Positions 1-9,746 of a DNA stretch of 64,000 nt are shown piece by piece (position 1 is the stretch's first letter; every line of letters starts with the position of its first letter). The position numbers and the translations under genes were made by a program. The notes under the pieces are model-generated. The model was not told the DNA's origin. It saw only the letters and a program-made list of their open reading frames with translations, and ran no database searches. The stretch spans positions 1 to 64,000 of the forward strand of contig LNKV01000013.1 in NCBI GenBank assembly GCA_001465935.1, written 5' to 3'. The DNA comes from Clarireedia homoeocarpa (lineage: Eukaryota > Ascomycota > Leotiomycetes > Helotiales > Rutstroemiaceae).

Positions 1-31
1 CACCAGTGGATGCATTTACTCATTCAACACC
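1..31 (+). repeat. Left terminal inverted repeat
   Basis: A 31-base match to the reverse complement of 1433-1463, ending at the bases CAACACC; identity stops sharply after that. It is probably truncated on the left by the window edge. Confidence 0.85.
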
Positions 32-100
32 ATTAACCGAGAAATCTGTCCAAATTAAAACATCTCAAAATATCACCTTTTTTTTTAAAATAGCGACAAC

Positions 101-1375
101 ATAGTCAACACAAGGGCTAAAAGACGTGAGATTACACCTGATAGTAGAGGAACCCAGGGCGAATACGATACTCCGACGAGAAATTCATTCTTCAACGCGT
201 TCGATAATAAAAGAGCTCGGGAGTCGGTATGTGCGATCGAAAGGCGTTTGGGTATAGGACAAGGCACAGGCAATAAGTGGCTTAAAGATCGAGATAAATT
301 CGGATTCAATAGATATTATCGAGTTCGCAAGGTGTCAAATAACCTAGGCCAGCCTCTTAGACATTCTCCTCGCAAGTTTAAAGCCCTTGTTGATCCAGCT
401 CAAAATCCAGTCCGAGATCAACGATATGAAGCTCAAATCGCATTCCACGATCTATACTTAAAACTGCGTCAATTACGAAATAACCTTGAGAAATATACAA
501 ATAAAGGTCAGCGCTACAAACAGGTATATATGCAGAAGGAAATTAGCCAGCCAAACCGCATTAAAAGGGTGGATTATAGCCAAACGCATGAAAATAAGAC
601 TGTCGACTCTTTTTAGCAATTCTGCCTATTTACAGACGAAGTACACTTCGATCCAGCTTCCCAGGGTACTGGCAGGATCCTAAAAGAGCAGGGCCAGCGA
701 TATAAGCCTGAAAATATCCAGGAGAAGCCAGCTCTTCTGGGTAATAAAGTGCACTTTAGTGGGTGGGTCAATTGGCATACAAAATACGAGAAGCTTGAGT
801 TCTACAATGATAAAGAGGAGTATATTGAGAAGCCTCGACGCCCTCGCAAGCCCAGGAAGTCAAGATATGAGACTGAAGAGGATTGGAATCAGAGGTTAAT
901 AGCATAGGAGGCTCAGATCGGACATAAGAAAGTTGTTAAACCTAAGGGCAATTCTATAACTCAGGAATACTATATTAAGCGTTTATTACCTTATTATATC
1001 GATGCTATTAAGGATTTAAGCAAGAAGCAGTCAGTTCAGATCTCTCAATAGCGTCTAATCGAGGATGGAGATAGATCCCATGGGTTGCAAAAGGAGGGGC
1101 TAGCTAGCAGGCTCAAAAAGGAGTCGGAGATCATAAATCTTGCCCATCCACCTCAATCACCCGATCTGAATCCTATAGAGAGTGTTTGGAATATTCTAAA
1201 GCAACATGTACGTCGCCGGGTCTTCCATACTATAAAGGAGCTTAAAGAGATTTTACAAGATAAATGGGGCAAGATTACGCAGAAGGAAATCCAAAAACGT
1301 ATTAGTGAGATGCCTACACGATGCAAGCAACTGATTAAAGGCAATAGATCACCTATAAAGAGCTCTTTGTGGTAG
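101..1375 (+). pseudogene. Tc1-like transposase with in-frame stops
   Basis: One continuous frame from about 101 to 1375 carries the family parts in order. A helix-turn-helix-like N-terminus (TPTRNSFFNAFDNKR) is followed by a central basic region, the first catalytic Asp in FTDEVHFD, the second Asp in LIEDGDRSHG, and the final Glu in SPDLNPIESVW. Thirty-seven residues lie between the second Asp and the Glu, a DD37E layout rather than the DD34E of Tc1. TAG stops lie at 614-616, 905-907 and 1049-1051, and the expected start codon at 101 reads ATA. There is no frameshift. Each lesion is explained by one C-to-T or G-to-A change in a CpA/TpG context, the signature of repeat-induced point mutation. 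It cannot make a full transposase. Confidence 0.85.
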
Positions 1376-1432
1376 TTATAGTTAATAATATCGATTTTTG
1401 AAGCACTTTTTATGATATTCGGCTAAAATCCG

Positions 1433-1463
1433 GGTGTTGAATGAGTAAATGCATCCACTGGTG
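1433..1463 (-). repeat. Right terminal inverted repeat
   Basis: Exact reverse complement of the first 31 bases. It is followed by GGTGTA, so the element may end at the TA at 1468-1469. Confidence 0.85.
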
Positions 1464-1469
1464 GGTGTA

Positions 1470-3317
1470 TCCGCATACTGTTGGGGAGATATACTATCTC
1501 GCTCATAATGAGAAGCAGCAATGGTTAGTACTTTTGTTTGATATATACAGCAAGCCCTCACTAACACTTCTGCGGGTGCTGGATTGAGGGACAAACTCCC
1601 GAGGATGTAAGTACTTAGACCTCATTCTCTCATGACTTGTTTTTGATCAAATTCCCCTACTCAATTAATACTGAGCATTTTACTTACACTGATTCCTCCT
1701 TTCAGCTCCTTGTGCTGACAATGTACGATACCCATCCAGGAGATGATGCTCGATGTCAGTGTTTCCATTCTGATCACCCATGCTTCATTCTTACTAACGG
1801 CTGTAGACTGTCCCCACGTCTCGTTCGTCAACGAACGCGCCCCAGCGGATGCACCACCTCGGAGAAGCATGGAGACAAGATCCATTGTCATCAGCAAGGT
1901 CAGAGACCAGGAATAAACCTGAGGAATAGGGGCAATGAGTATTCTTCGATCAGTCTTTTTTTGATTTTCTTGTTCAGTCATCCTATCGAAATGAGGTTGG
2001 GTCTATCGGATATACCCTCTAGGTATTCTCGTGGAAAATCACTTTTTTCCGATGGTTGACGGGTACTGAAGCAGTAGAGATGTAGTTCTAATCGGCCTGA
2101 AATCCAAAGGTCTCTCAAAGACCTCTATTTTAGATCGACATAATGTTACCAAAATATTACGACTGCCCTATGATTGAGTATTGCAAAATCAAGGCTCCGT
2201 CCTGACTGAATTTTGGTATCAAATCGCAGAACCTCCTTTTGTTTTATATTTTTGGAGTTTGGAACTTATTATTTACGTCGTGGTATTCGGACATTGGCTC
2301 TCCTATTCCGATGCGATGGCTCGGGCCGTCCTGCGTGTTACCAAAAACAAGTGGCACCTCAAACATTACAAACTCCTGCGTCTAATATCCCTTGCAATAT
2401 TCTCCATGATATCGCAAGTGTCTGTTCACTAAATCTATCTATCGGGGTGCTGCTCCCAAGGTTATATTATCAGTGGTATTTGGGCATTCGACGAGCACGT
2501 TAGCCTTTCTTACCCAGGCACGTGCTCAAAGTTTGCAGCACCTTATGGATGTATCATACAGTGATAGAATGGTCCGCTAGATAACTGTATCTTTACATTA
2601 TGTGCCATCAGTAATGTGGGAGGGAATGTCTAGATCTTATGACTTAGTCTGTGCATGAGCGTTGCAATGTTGCTGATTAATCAATTTGAAATCATCGTGG
2701 CATGGCACTGGTGGCATGTGGACTTCGACGACACGATGGGAAGTGCAGTCTATATTTTACGGTGGCAGCTCTAGAAATTGATACAAAGTTGAATTCAGAG
2801 TCTTTGAAAATTTCCAGCATGTATTCATTGAGAAGCTGCGCTTTGTTCAGGGTGAATTCTAACCAGCTCGAGACAGCAAAATGATTTAATTTACTTACCT
2901 GCGTATCAGAGCTTCTCCTAAATTTATTTATTCTTGTCTTCACTATGACGGTACTACATCATCTGGGCTCATCGTTGCTGCTGATCCTGATGGTTCCCCC
3001 TGGACTGCATTGTTCTAAGTCGTGACTTCTGGAGTTGATGCTCTCGTGTTGGGTTGGTGTCATAATTGCATTTACGCCTCTGTCGGTATATTTGCATATC
3101 TCTCTATTTTGCTCATGCGCCTTAGTTTACACACTCACAAGCTCTTAGCATGACGCCCATTCCTTCCCCTTCTTGTCTGGAAGTACACTGATCAGTAAAT
3201 TCCCACCCATCACCATCTGTCGTTATCGTAGTCACATGGCATACAAAGCACTCCCCATCGCAGCCGTCCAATTCCTCCTCCACAAAACCTAGTTTCTCCC
3301 GCTTCCCCTTCACTAAT
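1470..3317. other. Intergenic, no supported gene
   Basis: Only short unsupported open frames are present on both strands (for example 1637-2059 and 2692-2943). None has a recognisable domain or a convincing exon chain. The right end, next to 3318, is presumably the 3' untranslated region of the MPC1 gene. Confidence 0.6.
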
Positions 3318-4069
3318 TTATTTCCCCACAGCCCTCTCAGCCTTCTTAACTGCCTCCTGCACACCTTCCTTAACACTCTCCAACGCACTATTCTTCATCA
3401 TCTCCTCTTTTCCTCCCCACTTATTATACTGCATCCATCTATAACCCTGCGTTAACTGCGCACCCTCGTTGACGAAGTGGCAGAGGAACAGAAGTGGGTT
3501 CATGGGTGTGACGGCGAGAGCGTAACGCATGAATGTTGCCGAGTAGATGCAGAGAGCCAAGGTCATCTTGCCCGAGATTCTGTAGTATGATGGGTTAGTT
3601 TCTCGGTTTTGGGGTTGTGGAAATAGGAGGAAGGTAATGGAGCGGAGAGCAATGGTGTTCAAGAGAGGGGAGAACAGAAGACGTACAATTCGGGACTCTT
3701 CTGCGTGTCCATAACTGCTGCGATGGGGATTCCAAAATTGGATACCGGTCCCCAGAAATCTGTGATGTGCGCCTGTCAGCAATTACTTGTTCACATCTCA
3801 TTGCATCTCAACCTTTCCATCCCAAAAGGCTTGTTCTCTCCTCCTAGCATATAATCAAGAAGCAATTCCCATTCCTGCACTTTATCAGAATCTGCACTTT
3901 GCAGCGTTGCTAAAGCCATCCCTTCACTTTCCACAACCCCCAGTCTCGCCCAGTAAACAGAAACAGTAGATTTTATAAGGAAGAAAAAAAACCTACGGGT
4001 AGAGCAGACATAGCTGACGGCAGGGTTACTGCGAATCTTCGCATTGATAGCTTTCACAAATGCTGCCAT
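3318..4069 (-). CDS. MPC1: Mitochondrial pyruvate carrier subunit 1
   Basis: Rebuilt as exons 4069-3997, 3759-3687 and 3579-3318, giving 135 residues, a usual length for MPC1. It is the obligate small subunit of the inner-membrane complex that imports cytosolic pyruvate for oxidation. The family signature is clear: THFWGPVSNFGIPIAAVMDT spans the first junction, then ISGKMTLALCIYSATFMRYA and FVNEGAQLTQGYRW follow, covering the hydrophobic helices. The N-terminus is short and basic, without a long cleaved presequence, as in the family. Introns are 237 and 107 bases with GTAGGT and GTACGT donors and CAG acceptors. The C-terminal tail is charged (KEEMMKNSALESVKEGVQ) and less conserved. It is tandem with SmB, with no sign of co-regulation. 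Confidence 0.93.
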
Positions 4070-4592
4070 TTTAATTTCGTGTATATGGACAACGGGATTG
4101 GGGTTGAGGTGGTTGATTTTGCTGAGTTCGCAGCTGGAGGGATTGGATTTTGATGAGAATGGCAAGCTGCCGGGATCGGATTTACCCTGTTATAGTCCGA
4201 GATTAGGTCACGTGGTATGTATACTCTATGGAAAGGATAGAAGTGCTTTCGATTTTCAGCTTCTGAGGTTTAAGTTCAATGAAAGATACAGAGGCCGATA
4301 TAATAGTATAGTGATAGTTTGAGGTGAGAGGGCATACGGGTAAAATTATAAGGACTCAATCGGAGTATCGCGTTATCCAGTTTATTGCTACAAGTTTGCA
4401 AATTTTGGTATGTGAAGTCAAAACCCCCATCAACGCCTTTACTGTGATCGAAATTTGAGTCTTCCTCGGCATCCTCATTCTCAGCACCACAGCATCCCCA
4501 ACATCAGTGTCCTCCACCATCATTGGTTTTCTGCGGCAATGAGCCGCGGTGTCATTCTTCCGGTCGTCGTAAACCTCATCTTCTGCACGCGA
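4070..4592. other. Intergenic between MPC1 and SmB
   Basis: Holds the MPC1 5' flank and the SmB 3' untranslated region. No open frame with coding character is seen. Confidence 0.55.
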
Positions 4593-5491
4593 CTATCTTC
4601 GAGGAGGAACAAAGCCTGGTGGTGGGGGTCCTCCTGGAGGTGGAGCAAATCCTCCAGGAACTCCTGGAAACCCTGGTGGTGGGAAACCGCCGCCGAACCC
4701 TGGTGGCGGTGCTAGAAGGAAGTTAGCTTGTGTTTGGTTGTGTATAATGTAAGACTCATAGCTTACCTCCTCGTCCGAACGGTGCCATTGGCGGCACACC
4801 TGGGAAGCCGCCTACACCTGCAGCAGGTCCCTACTTCATGTTAGCATAAGACCTTTCATTTCCAGCACATGAAAACTTACTGCCAAGCCACCTCTTCCAG
4901 CAGCAGGTCTTGCGATACCGGTTCCAGCAGCCATAGCGGTAGCAAGTCCGCCGCCTGGAGCGCTTGTACCTAGACGAGCGCTTGGGTCTGCTGGTGGCGG
5001 AGATTCGACTGATAATGAGATAACATGTGTTCCACGAACGATGGTAAGACCCAATGTACGCTTCTCTTCAGTTTCGACGGTAGGTTGAGCAGGCGCACTA
5101 GCCCCAGGCGCAGTTGAAGCCTTGGGTCCCTTTCGTTTCACGCGTCGGAATTCTTCAGTATCGGCGAGAACGAGGTTCATGTGCTATCCCAGGTCAGCAT
5201 TCAGCTATGAAGCTATATTACAGAAAAGCGGACCTTGTCGAATGCCAGCATTTGTCCAACCATCTGACGTCCATCATCCATGGTCACTCTCATCCGGTAA
5301 TTGATCTATAGCCCAATTAGCCATGCTCCAATTCCAGCCCAAGGTCGCGCAAAGCTCAAGAAGCTTCATCGACGGGGAATACATACGAGACCGGCCTGTA
5401 AGAAGAGTGAAAGTCAGCCTATAATGTCAACAAGAGCTTGTAATGCTTCAAGGGATGTTAAACTCACCATCTTTCCTTGCTTGTTCGCCAT
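4593..5491 (-). CDS. SMB1: Small nuclear ribonucleoprotein SmB
   Basis: Core Sm-ring protein of the U1, U2, U4 and U5 snRNPs, acting in nuclear pre-mRNA splicing. Six exons: 5491-5468, 5395-5387, 5305-5234, 5183-4881, 4830-4767 and 4711-4593, giving 196 residues. Sm motif 1 is INYRMRVTMDDGRQMVGQML with the following AFDKHMNLVL; Sm motif 2 is RTLGLTIVRGTHVISLSVE. The rest is a Gly/Pro/Ala tail with PPPGF repeats, as in metazoan and fungal SmB. Exon 2 is a 9-nt microexon coding Ala-Gly-Leu, flanked by CTTACAG and GTATGT; skipping it would keep the frame but delete the residues just before the Sm fold. The first four exons all end on codon boundaries. The gene is head to head with the uL5 gene 349 bases away. 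Confidence 0.93.
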
Positions 5492-5840
5492 GTTGATTGT
5501 GGAAAGCGCGTTGTCACGGCTCTCTTGTTTTCAAAGAATGTGTTTTGAAGCTCAAAGAACTTCTTTAGACTCCACAGCTCTGTTACAAGCGTATAGGTTC
5601 TTGATTTGACGTTCTTCACCTCTTGGGGCAGCTGGTTCGAGCTTCTCAGGAAAAAATAATATATGCCTTATTATCGAGGCTACAAAGTTTCAGCCTTAGC
5701 CTCGTCGCCCACCCTTTAGGGTTGTGAAAACCTAGGCGAATTTAATTCTAGCAACAATTTCGACTCGCGCAATCAAAATTACCAGCAACGACAATCACGA
5801 CAATTCACCAGCACGACCAGTCCTCACGACATCAATCAAA
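5492..5840. promoter_or_regulatory. Bidirectional promoter, SmB / uL5
   Basis: The 349 bases between two divergent start codons must hold both promoters and both 5' untranslated regions. A near-palindromic ACCCTTTAGGGTT lies at 5711-5723. AACCCT/AGGGTT boxes are known upstream of many fungal ribosomal protein genes (HomolE or telo-box like), so this is a candidate site; that role is inferred. Confidence 0.6.
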
Positions 5841-6490
5841 ATGGCTGAATCCGGAGACAAGAATGCCAACCCCATGAGGGAGCTTCGCATCCAGAAGCTC
5901 GTTCTTAACATCTCTGTCGGAGAGTCTGGTGACAGACTTACCCGTGCTGCTAAGGTGCTGGAACAATTGAGTGGTCAAACTCCTGTCTACAGTAAGCCAT
6001 CACCAAAATTTGTGTCATTGAATACAATTTTCTCTAACTCCCAACCCACAGGCAAGGCCAGATACACCGTCCGTACCTTCGGTATCCGTCGTAACGAAAA
6101 GATTGCTGTTCACGTTACCGTCCGTGGACCAAAAGCTGAGGAAATCTTGGAGCGTGGATTGAAGGTCAAGGAATACGAACTCCGCAAGCGTAACTTCTCT
6201 GAGTCTGGTAACTTCGGTTTCGGTATCAGCGAACACATCGATCTCGGTATCAAGTACGACCCTGCGATCGGTATCTACGGCATGGACTTCTACTGTTGCA
6301 TGACCCGCCCTGGTGAGCGTGTCGCCAAGCGTCGCCGCTGCAAGAGCAGGCTCGGCGCTAGCCACAAGATCAACCAAGCTGAGACCATAAAGTATGTCTA
6401 GATAGATATTTACTTCAGTGAGTTGTACATTTTACTGACATTCTCTGTTTTAGGTGGTTCAAGAACCGTTTCGAGGGTATCGTTAGGTAG
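5841..6490 (+). CDS. RPL11: 60S ribosomal protein L11 (uL5)
   Basis: Component of the large subunit central protuberance; with uL18 and 5S rRNA it forms the 5S RNP. Exons 5841-5991, 6052-6391 and 6454-6490 give 175 residues, the usual length. Motifs include MRELRIQKLVLNISVGESGD, RYTVRTFGIRRNEKIAVHVT, FGFGISEHIDLGIKYDPAIG and the C-terminal KWFKNRFEGIVR. Intron 1 is 60 bases, stop-free and a multiple of three, so a naive frame reads straight through it; it is recognised by its GTAAGC donor, CCCACAG acceptor and the break it makes in a conserved segment. Intron 2 (62 bases) removes an apparent stop at 6399-6401 and restores the universally conserved last 12 residues. Confidence 0.96.
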
Positions 6491-6977
6491 ATCTTATAAA
6501 CCTACTGTGGGGGCTTCCAGTATATCGATTCTGCAATTCCCATCATAATTTGTCCATTCATGGGCTTGCGGAGTTTATGATATCAAATTGAGGGGGCACC
6601 GTCAACTGTACTTTACTGCTGCATCCACGGATCAGATTACAATGAAGCAGTTTATCCAACTGTTCAGCTTGACTCCTTATTGGAGTCAAGTCTGCGGCCT
6701 CAGAGACCGACCGGCTTGCCGGCTTTTTGCGAGTGCTCAAGTACAAATCAATGTGAAAGACAAGTTTGGCATTCAGACTTGCAGATTGAATTCTTCTCGT
6801 ATCTTGGTGAACTGAACTTGAACCATACATCTTTGCACAAGATCATTATATACCTTGAAGATTTGACAGCATTGAAGCATAGCTTTAACACTTTTTCTGC
6901 ACTTTGTCCCTTGATGACGAGCAGTAATAAAAAACCATGATATCATTAAATGTCCTTATTCACTCCTGCCCCATCTC
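6491..6977. other. Intergenic, convergent 3' ends
   Basis: 3' flanks of the uL5 gene and of the small minus-strand gene. No coding signal is seen. Confidence 0.55.
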
Positions 6978-7335
6978 CTAATTCGAACCTGAACTATTTA
7001 ATAAATTGCTAACCATTGATCCAATTTTTGACGGCTACATGGAACCTCATTAGCACATACTGCTCAGGAAACCAACAGTGAGATATATTAGAACTCACCT
7101 CCTGGGGTATACCATCAGAACCATTCTTAGGATTGCTCACACCTTGCTCCTCATTGACTCCCTGCTGGTTTTGACTCCCCAACTTGCTTGCAGCGCCTGG
7201 GGTGTGATGGGCTGTAGCGCCAGCTCGAGAATATGCTGCTTCAATGTTTTGCACGCCGAAAGTGGTGCCTGAGATCTTGTCACCGAGGCTACCTTTGTCA
7301 CCTTTGTGCTCTACGTTCGCAGGGTCGGAAGACAT
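6978..7335 (-). CDS. Small hydrophilic fungal protein, unknown
   Basis: I do not recognise the product. Exon 1 (7335-7099) starts MSSDPANVEHKGDKGSLGDK and is rich in Gly, Asn, Gln and Ser without a signal peptide or membrane segment. A GTGAGT donor follows GGIPQE-type codons. The best acceptor is the TAG at 7037-7035, preceded by a CTAAT branch site, giving exon 2 at 7034-6978 and a 97-residue product ending SKIGSMVSNLLNSSGSN. Reading through the donor instead would end at 7009 with 108 residues. The composition suggests a disordered, possibly stress-related protein, but that is only an impression. Existence is fairly likely; function is unknown. Confidence 0.55.
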
Positions 7336-8271
7336 GTTGGATTTATACGTGAGGAAAGGTAGGTAGATTGGTTGCTTGGGTTGCCTTGAGACGTCGAGGG
7401 TGTATCGTTCTTTGGTATGAAGAGAAGTTTGATGATAGATGAAACGAAGATATGGGAAATTCAGAGCAGGAAGACGTAGTAGATTAAATAAATAAATAAA
7501 TAAATACTTTATACCAGTTTACATCATAGCGATAAATCCCCATGGAATCGTCCGTCTACCTACGTTACCCAAACTCCTTCCAACTTCCTTCTTTCTGCGT
7601 TATTTCGCCTCCTCCATCGTTTCTGGAATCGGTCTACTGTACGAGTACTGTCAGAATTATGGATGAAGTCGTCATGACCCAGAACCGCTAGATGGTCGTT
7701 AAGATTGGTTTACCTCATGGCTGACACCGGGATGAGAATGCACTACCGAAGCATTTGTTACGGAGGAGAGAGCGCTATGCCATGGTGGGATTGATGTGAG
7801 TATTGGGACTAGTACAGTATGGCATGACTAGAAGGGACCAAGCCGGGGGGGGAACGTACAAGATCTAGTAGAGTGATGATCCGCACCTTTTGCTGCGGAC
7901 TTGGCCTAGGGAAAGTCTTGTATTTGTGTACATACTTATGTACATTTTCACAACGAGCAATCGAAAGAATAGTTCAGCACAATATCGTTTGATACATTTT
8001 TGAATTTCCTATCATGCATTTACAAACTCCATAACGTCTGATAAAACAATTGTACGTGCATGCCCCGCTTTGATGAATGATATCACATCGTCATTGATTT
8101 GATGGATCCTGCGACTCCTTTCCCCGCAATGTACGCTTTGTCTCCACACTTGCTATTTGGAACTTCACCTCCTCACTTGCTTTTCGTTCCTTTGCATACT
8201 CAACACCAACATGATTGACACCATCTTAGCAATTTTTCGATTTGTGGGAAGGTAGGTTATGGTGAGGTAAT
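7336..8271. other. Intergenic
   Basis: Contains a short AAAT repeat at 7484-7505. No coding frame is supported. It includes the promoter side of the small gene to the left and the 3' flank of the small gene to the right. Confidence 0.55.
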
Positions 8272-8784
8272 TTATGAGGATGGACCTTTGGTGAAGCTGG
8301 GGTAGGAATGATGTTAGTATGTTTTCCGTGAAACTAGACGATAGGCAGGTATGTAAAGTGAAAGAGAGAAGTCATAGAGAGCGAAGGAGGAAGAAGGGGG
8401 AGGTGAGACTCACTTATTCCACATCTGCCCAAGGAATCCAGGCTTTGGTGCCTGCTCATTGAAACTCTGGCGGCGAGCGGCCGTGGCGGCATCGATGCTG
8501 TTGCGCTTTTGATTCATAAGGCCGGCGAAGAGTGTGCCTTCTTGGGAACCCTATAGTTTGATGTGTTAGCTTGTGATTGTAGGTGTGGAGATGGAGAGTC
8601 GTGGTAGTGATTTGATGAATACGAGTAAGTTGAAAGTATTGTGCTGTAAAATGGTGGAATAATAGAGACACAAGGGTTAGAAACGTACTCGTCGAGCTGT
8701 TGGAGAGGAACCGCCAACGTTGTTTGCGGGTGTGGGAGTCGTGCCTGATCCTCCATTGACAGCAGTTGTTCTGAGTGAGTTCAT
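8272..8784 (-). CDS. Small Ser/Thr-rich fungal protein, unknown
   Basis: Three exons (8784-8689, 8550-8414, 8296-8272) give 85 residues. The N-terminus is low-complexity Ser/Thr/Pro/Gly. The middle exon holds the part that looks conserved, with LFAGLMNQKRNSIDAATAAR and a following Phe/Trp-containing end (GFLGQMWNNF). Donors are GTACGT and GTGAGT and acceptors CTATAG and CCCCAG; both introns fall where the frame would otherwise end. Ser residues follow basic pairs (RRQS, KRNS), which could be kinase sites, but this is inference. I recall similar short fungal proteins without a named function and give none. Without intron 2 the product would stop after MWNK. Confidence 0.65.
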
Positions 8785-9746
8785 CTTGATGTTTGATGGG
8801 TTGATGGACAGATGAATATAGGTATTTGTGATTGATCTTAAAGCAGTTGGTTGTAGTTGAAGTCCTGGTTTGTATATAGTATTTGAGAATGAAGATAAAT
8901 CAAACAGTATCACGCGAGGGGGGATGCACTCTCATATATCCCTCCCCTCAGCAGCAAGCTCTAAAACTTATGCAACTCCTTTCTGCAGACACTCACTCGC
9001 TCACACCTCGTCTCTCTTACCAATCAAGCCCGCATTTGATAGCTTCCCATAAATCGAACAAAGAACCAAGACTTTCTGTGCTGCCATTCATGATCTCATA
9101 GCCCAAACCCCGATCCCACGCATAAAAGACAAATCACACCACTTGACTGGTGAAGGCGGGGTAGGAGTAAGTGGGTAGACATTTTGTATGTATTGCAGTG
9201 CTATGCTGGCTGTCGAGCTGGTGATACGTTAACTGCCAAAGTAAGATTTATGCCTTGCCTCTATAGAGCTGCACATCAACCAATCAGATAGTAGGGAAAC
9301 GGGAAATAGAGTTTGGGTCGCATTAATTGATCGATTGTTACTGGCCGTTGCAGAAGGAGTGTGCTAGGAAAGTAGATGTAAGCAATAGGACGGCCATCGT
9401 GGTACATTAATTGGGGTCATCGGAGGGTATGTAGTAGCGATGTGCGGTGGAAGGAGGATCCGGGGGTGGATATTTTCCAAATGTGGTATAGATGGACGAT
9501 CGGGGGTGAGATTGTGGGGTCCGGATCATGATGACATGATTGTGGTTTGTATATCGGATAAAAATAAGAGCGAGAAAAGGTTGGTCGGGAGATTTGCGGC
9601 ATTACTGTACTGGACAAAGCAGTCGGTAGTTGAGAGGAACTAATGAATCCTGCTGCACTACAAAGTGCATATTAGCCCTTCATCCATCTTCGTCATTCTT
9701 GGAGCCTCGAACATCATCCTCAGTCAGCAATCAGCATGCCAAACTC
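8785..9746. other. Intergenic
   Basis: Promoter side of the 85-residue gene and 3' flank of the rhamnosidase gene. Short frames on both strands look like noise. Confidence 0.55.

Larger units (their letters stand above)
1..1469 (+). mobile_element. Tc1/mariner-type DNA transposon, decayed
   Basis: The first 31 bases recur as a perfect inverted copy at 1433-1463, which marks terminal inverted repeats. Between them one reading frame encodes a Tc1-like transposase interrupted by three stops. The right-hand repeat seems to continue six bases to a TA at 1468-1469. Tc1/mariner elements insert at TA, so the true left end probably lies just outside the window. The size, about 1.47 kb, is normal for the superfamily. 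The element is unlikely to move by itself because its transposase is broken. Superfamily confidence is high; the exact family is not assigned. Confidence 0.9.

Noticed and set aside
1637..2059. 140-codon open frame on plus and an overlapping 106-codon frame on minus (1661-1981)
   Set aside because: Two equally long frames overlap in opposite directions with no recognisable domain, and neither has a convincing exon chain.
2692..2943. Minus-strand 83-codon frame with a GTAAGT...TTAG pair inside
   Set aside because: Splicing the pair leads to a stop in two frames, no homology is recognised, and no upstream exon fits.
6392..6453. uL5 ending at the stop at 6399-6401
   Set aside because: Donor GTATGT and acceptor TTTTAG join to the conserved C-terminal KWFKNRFEGIVR.
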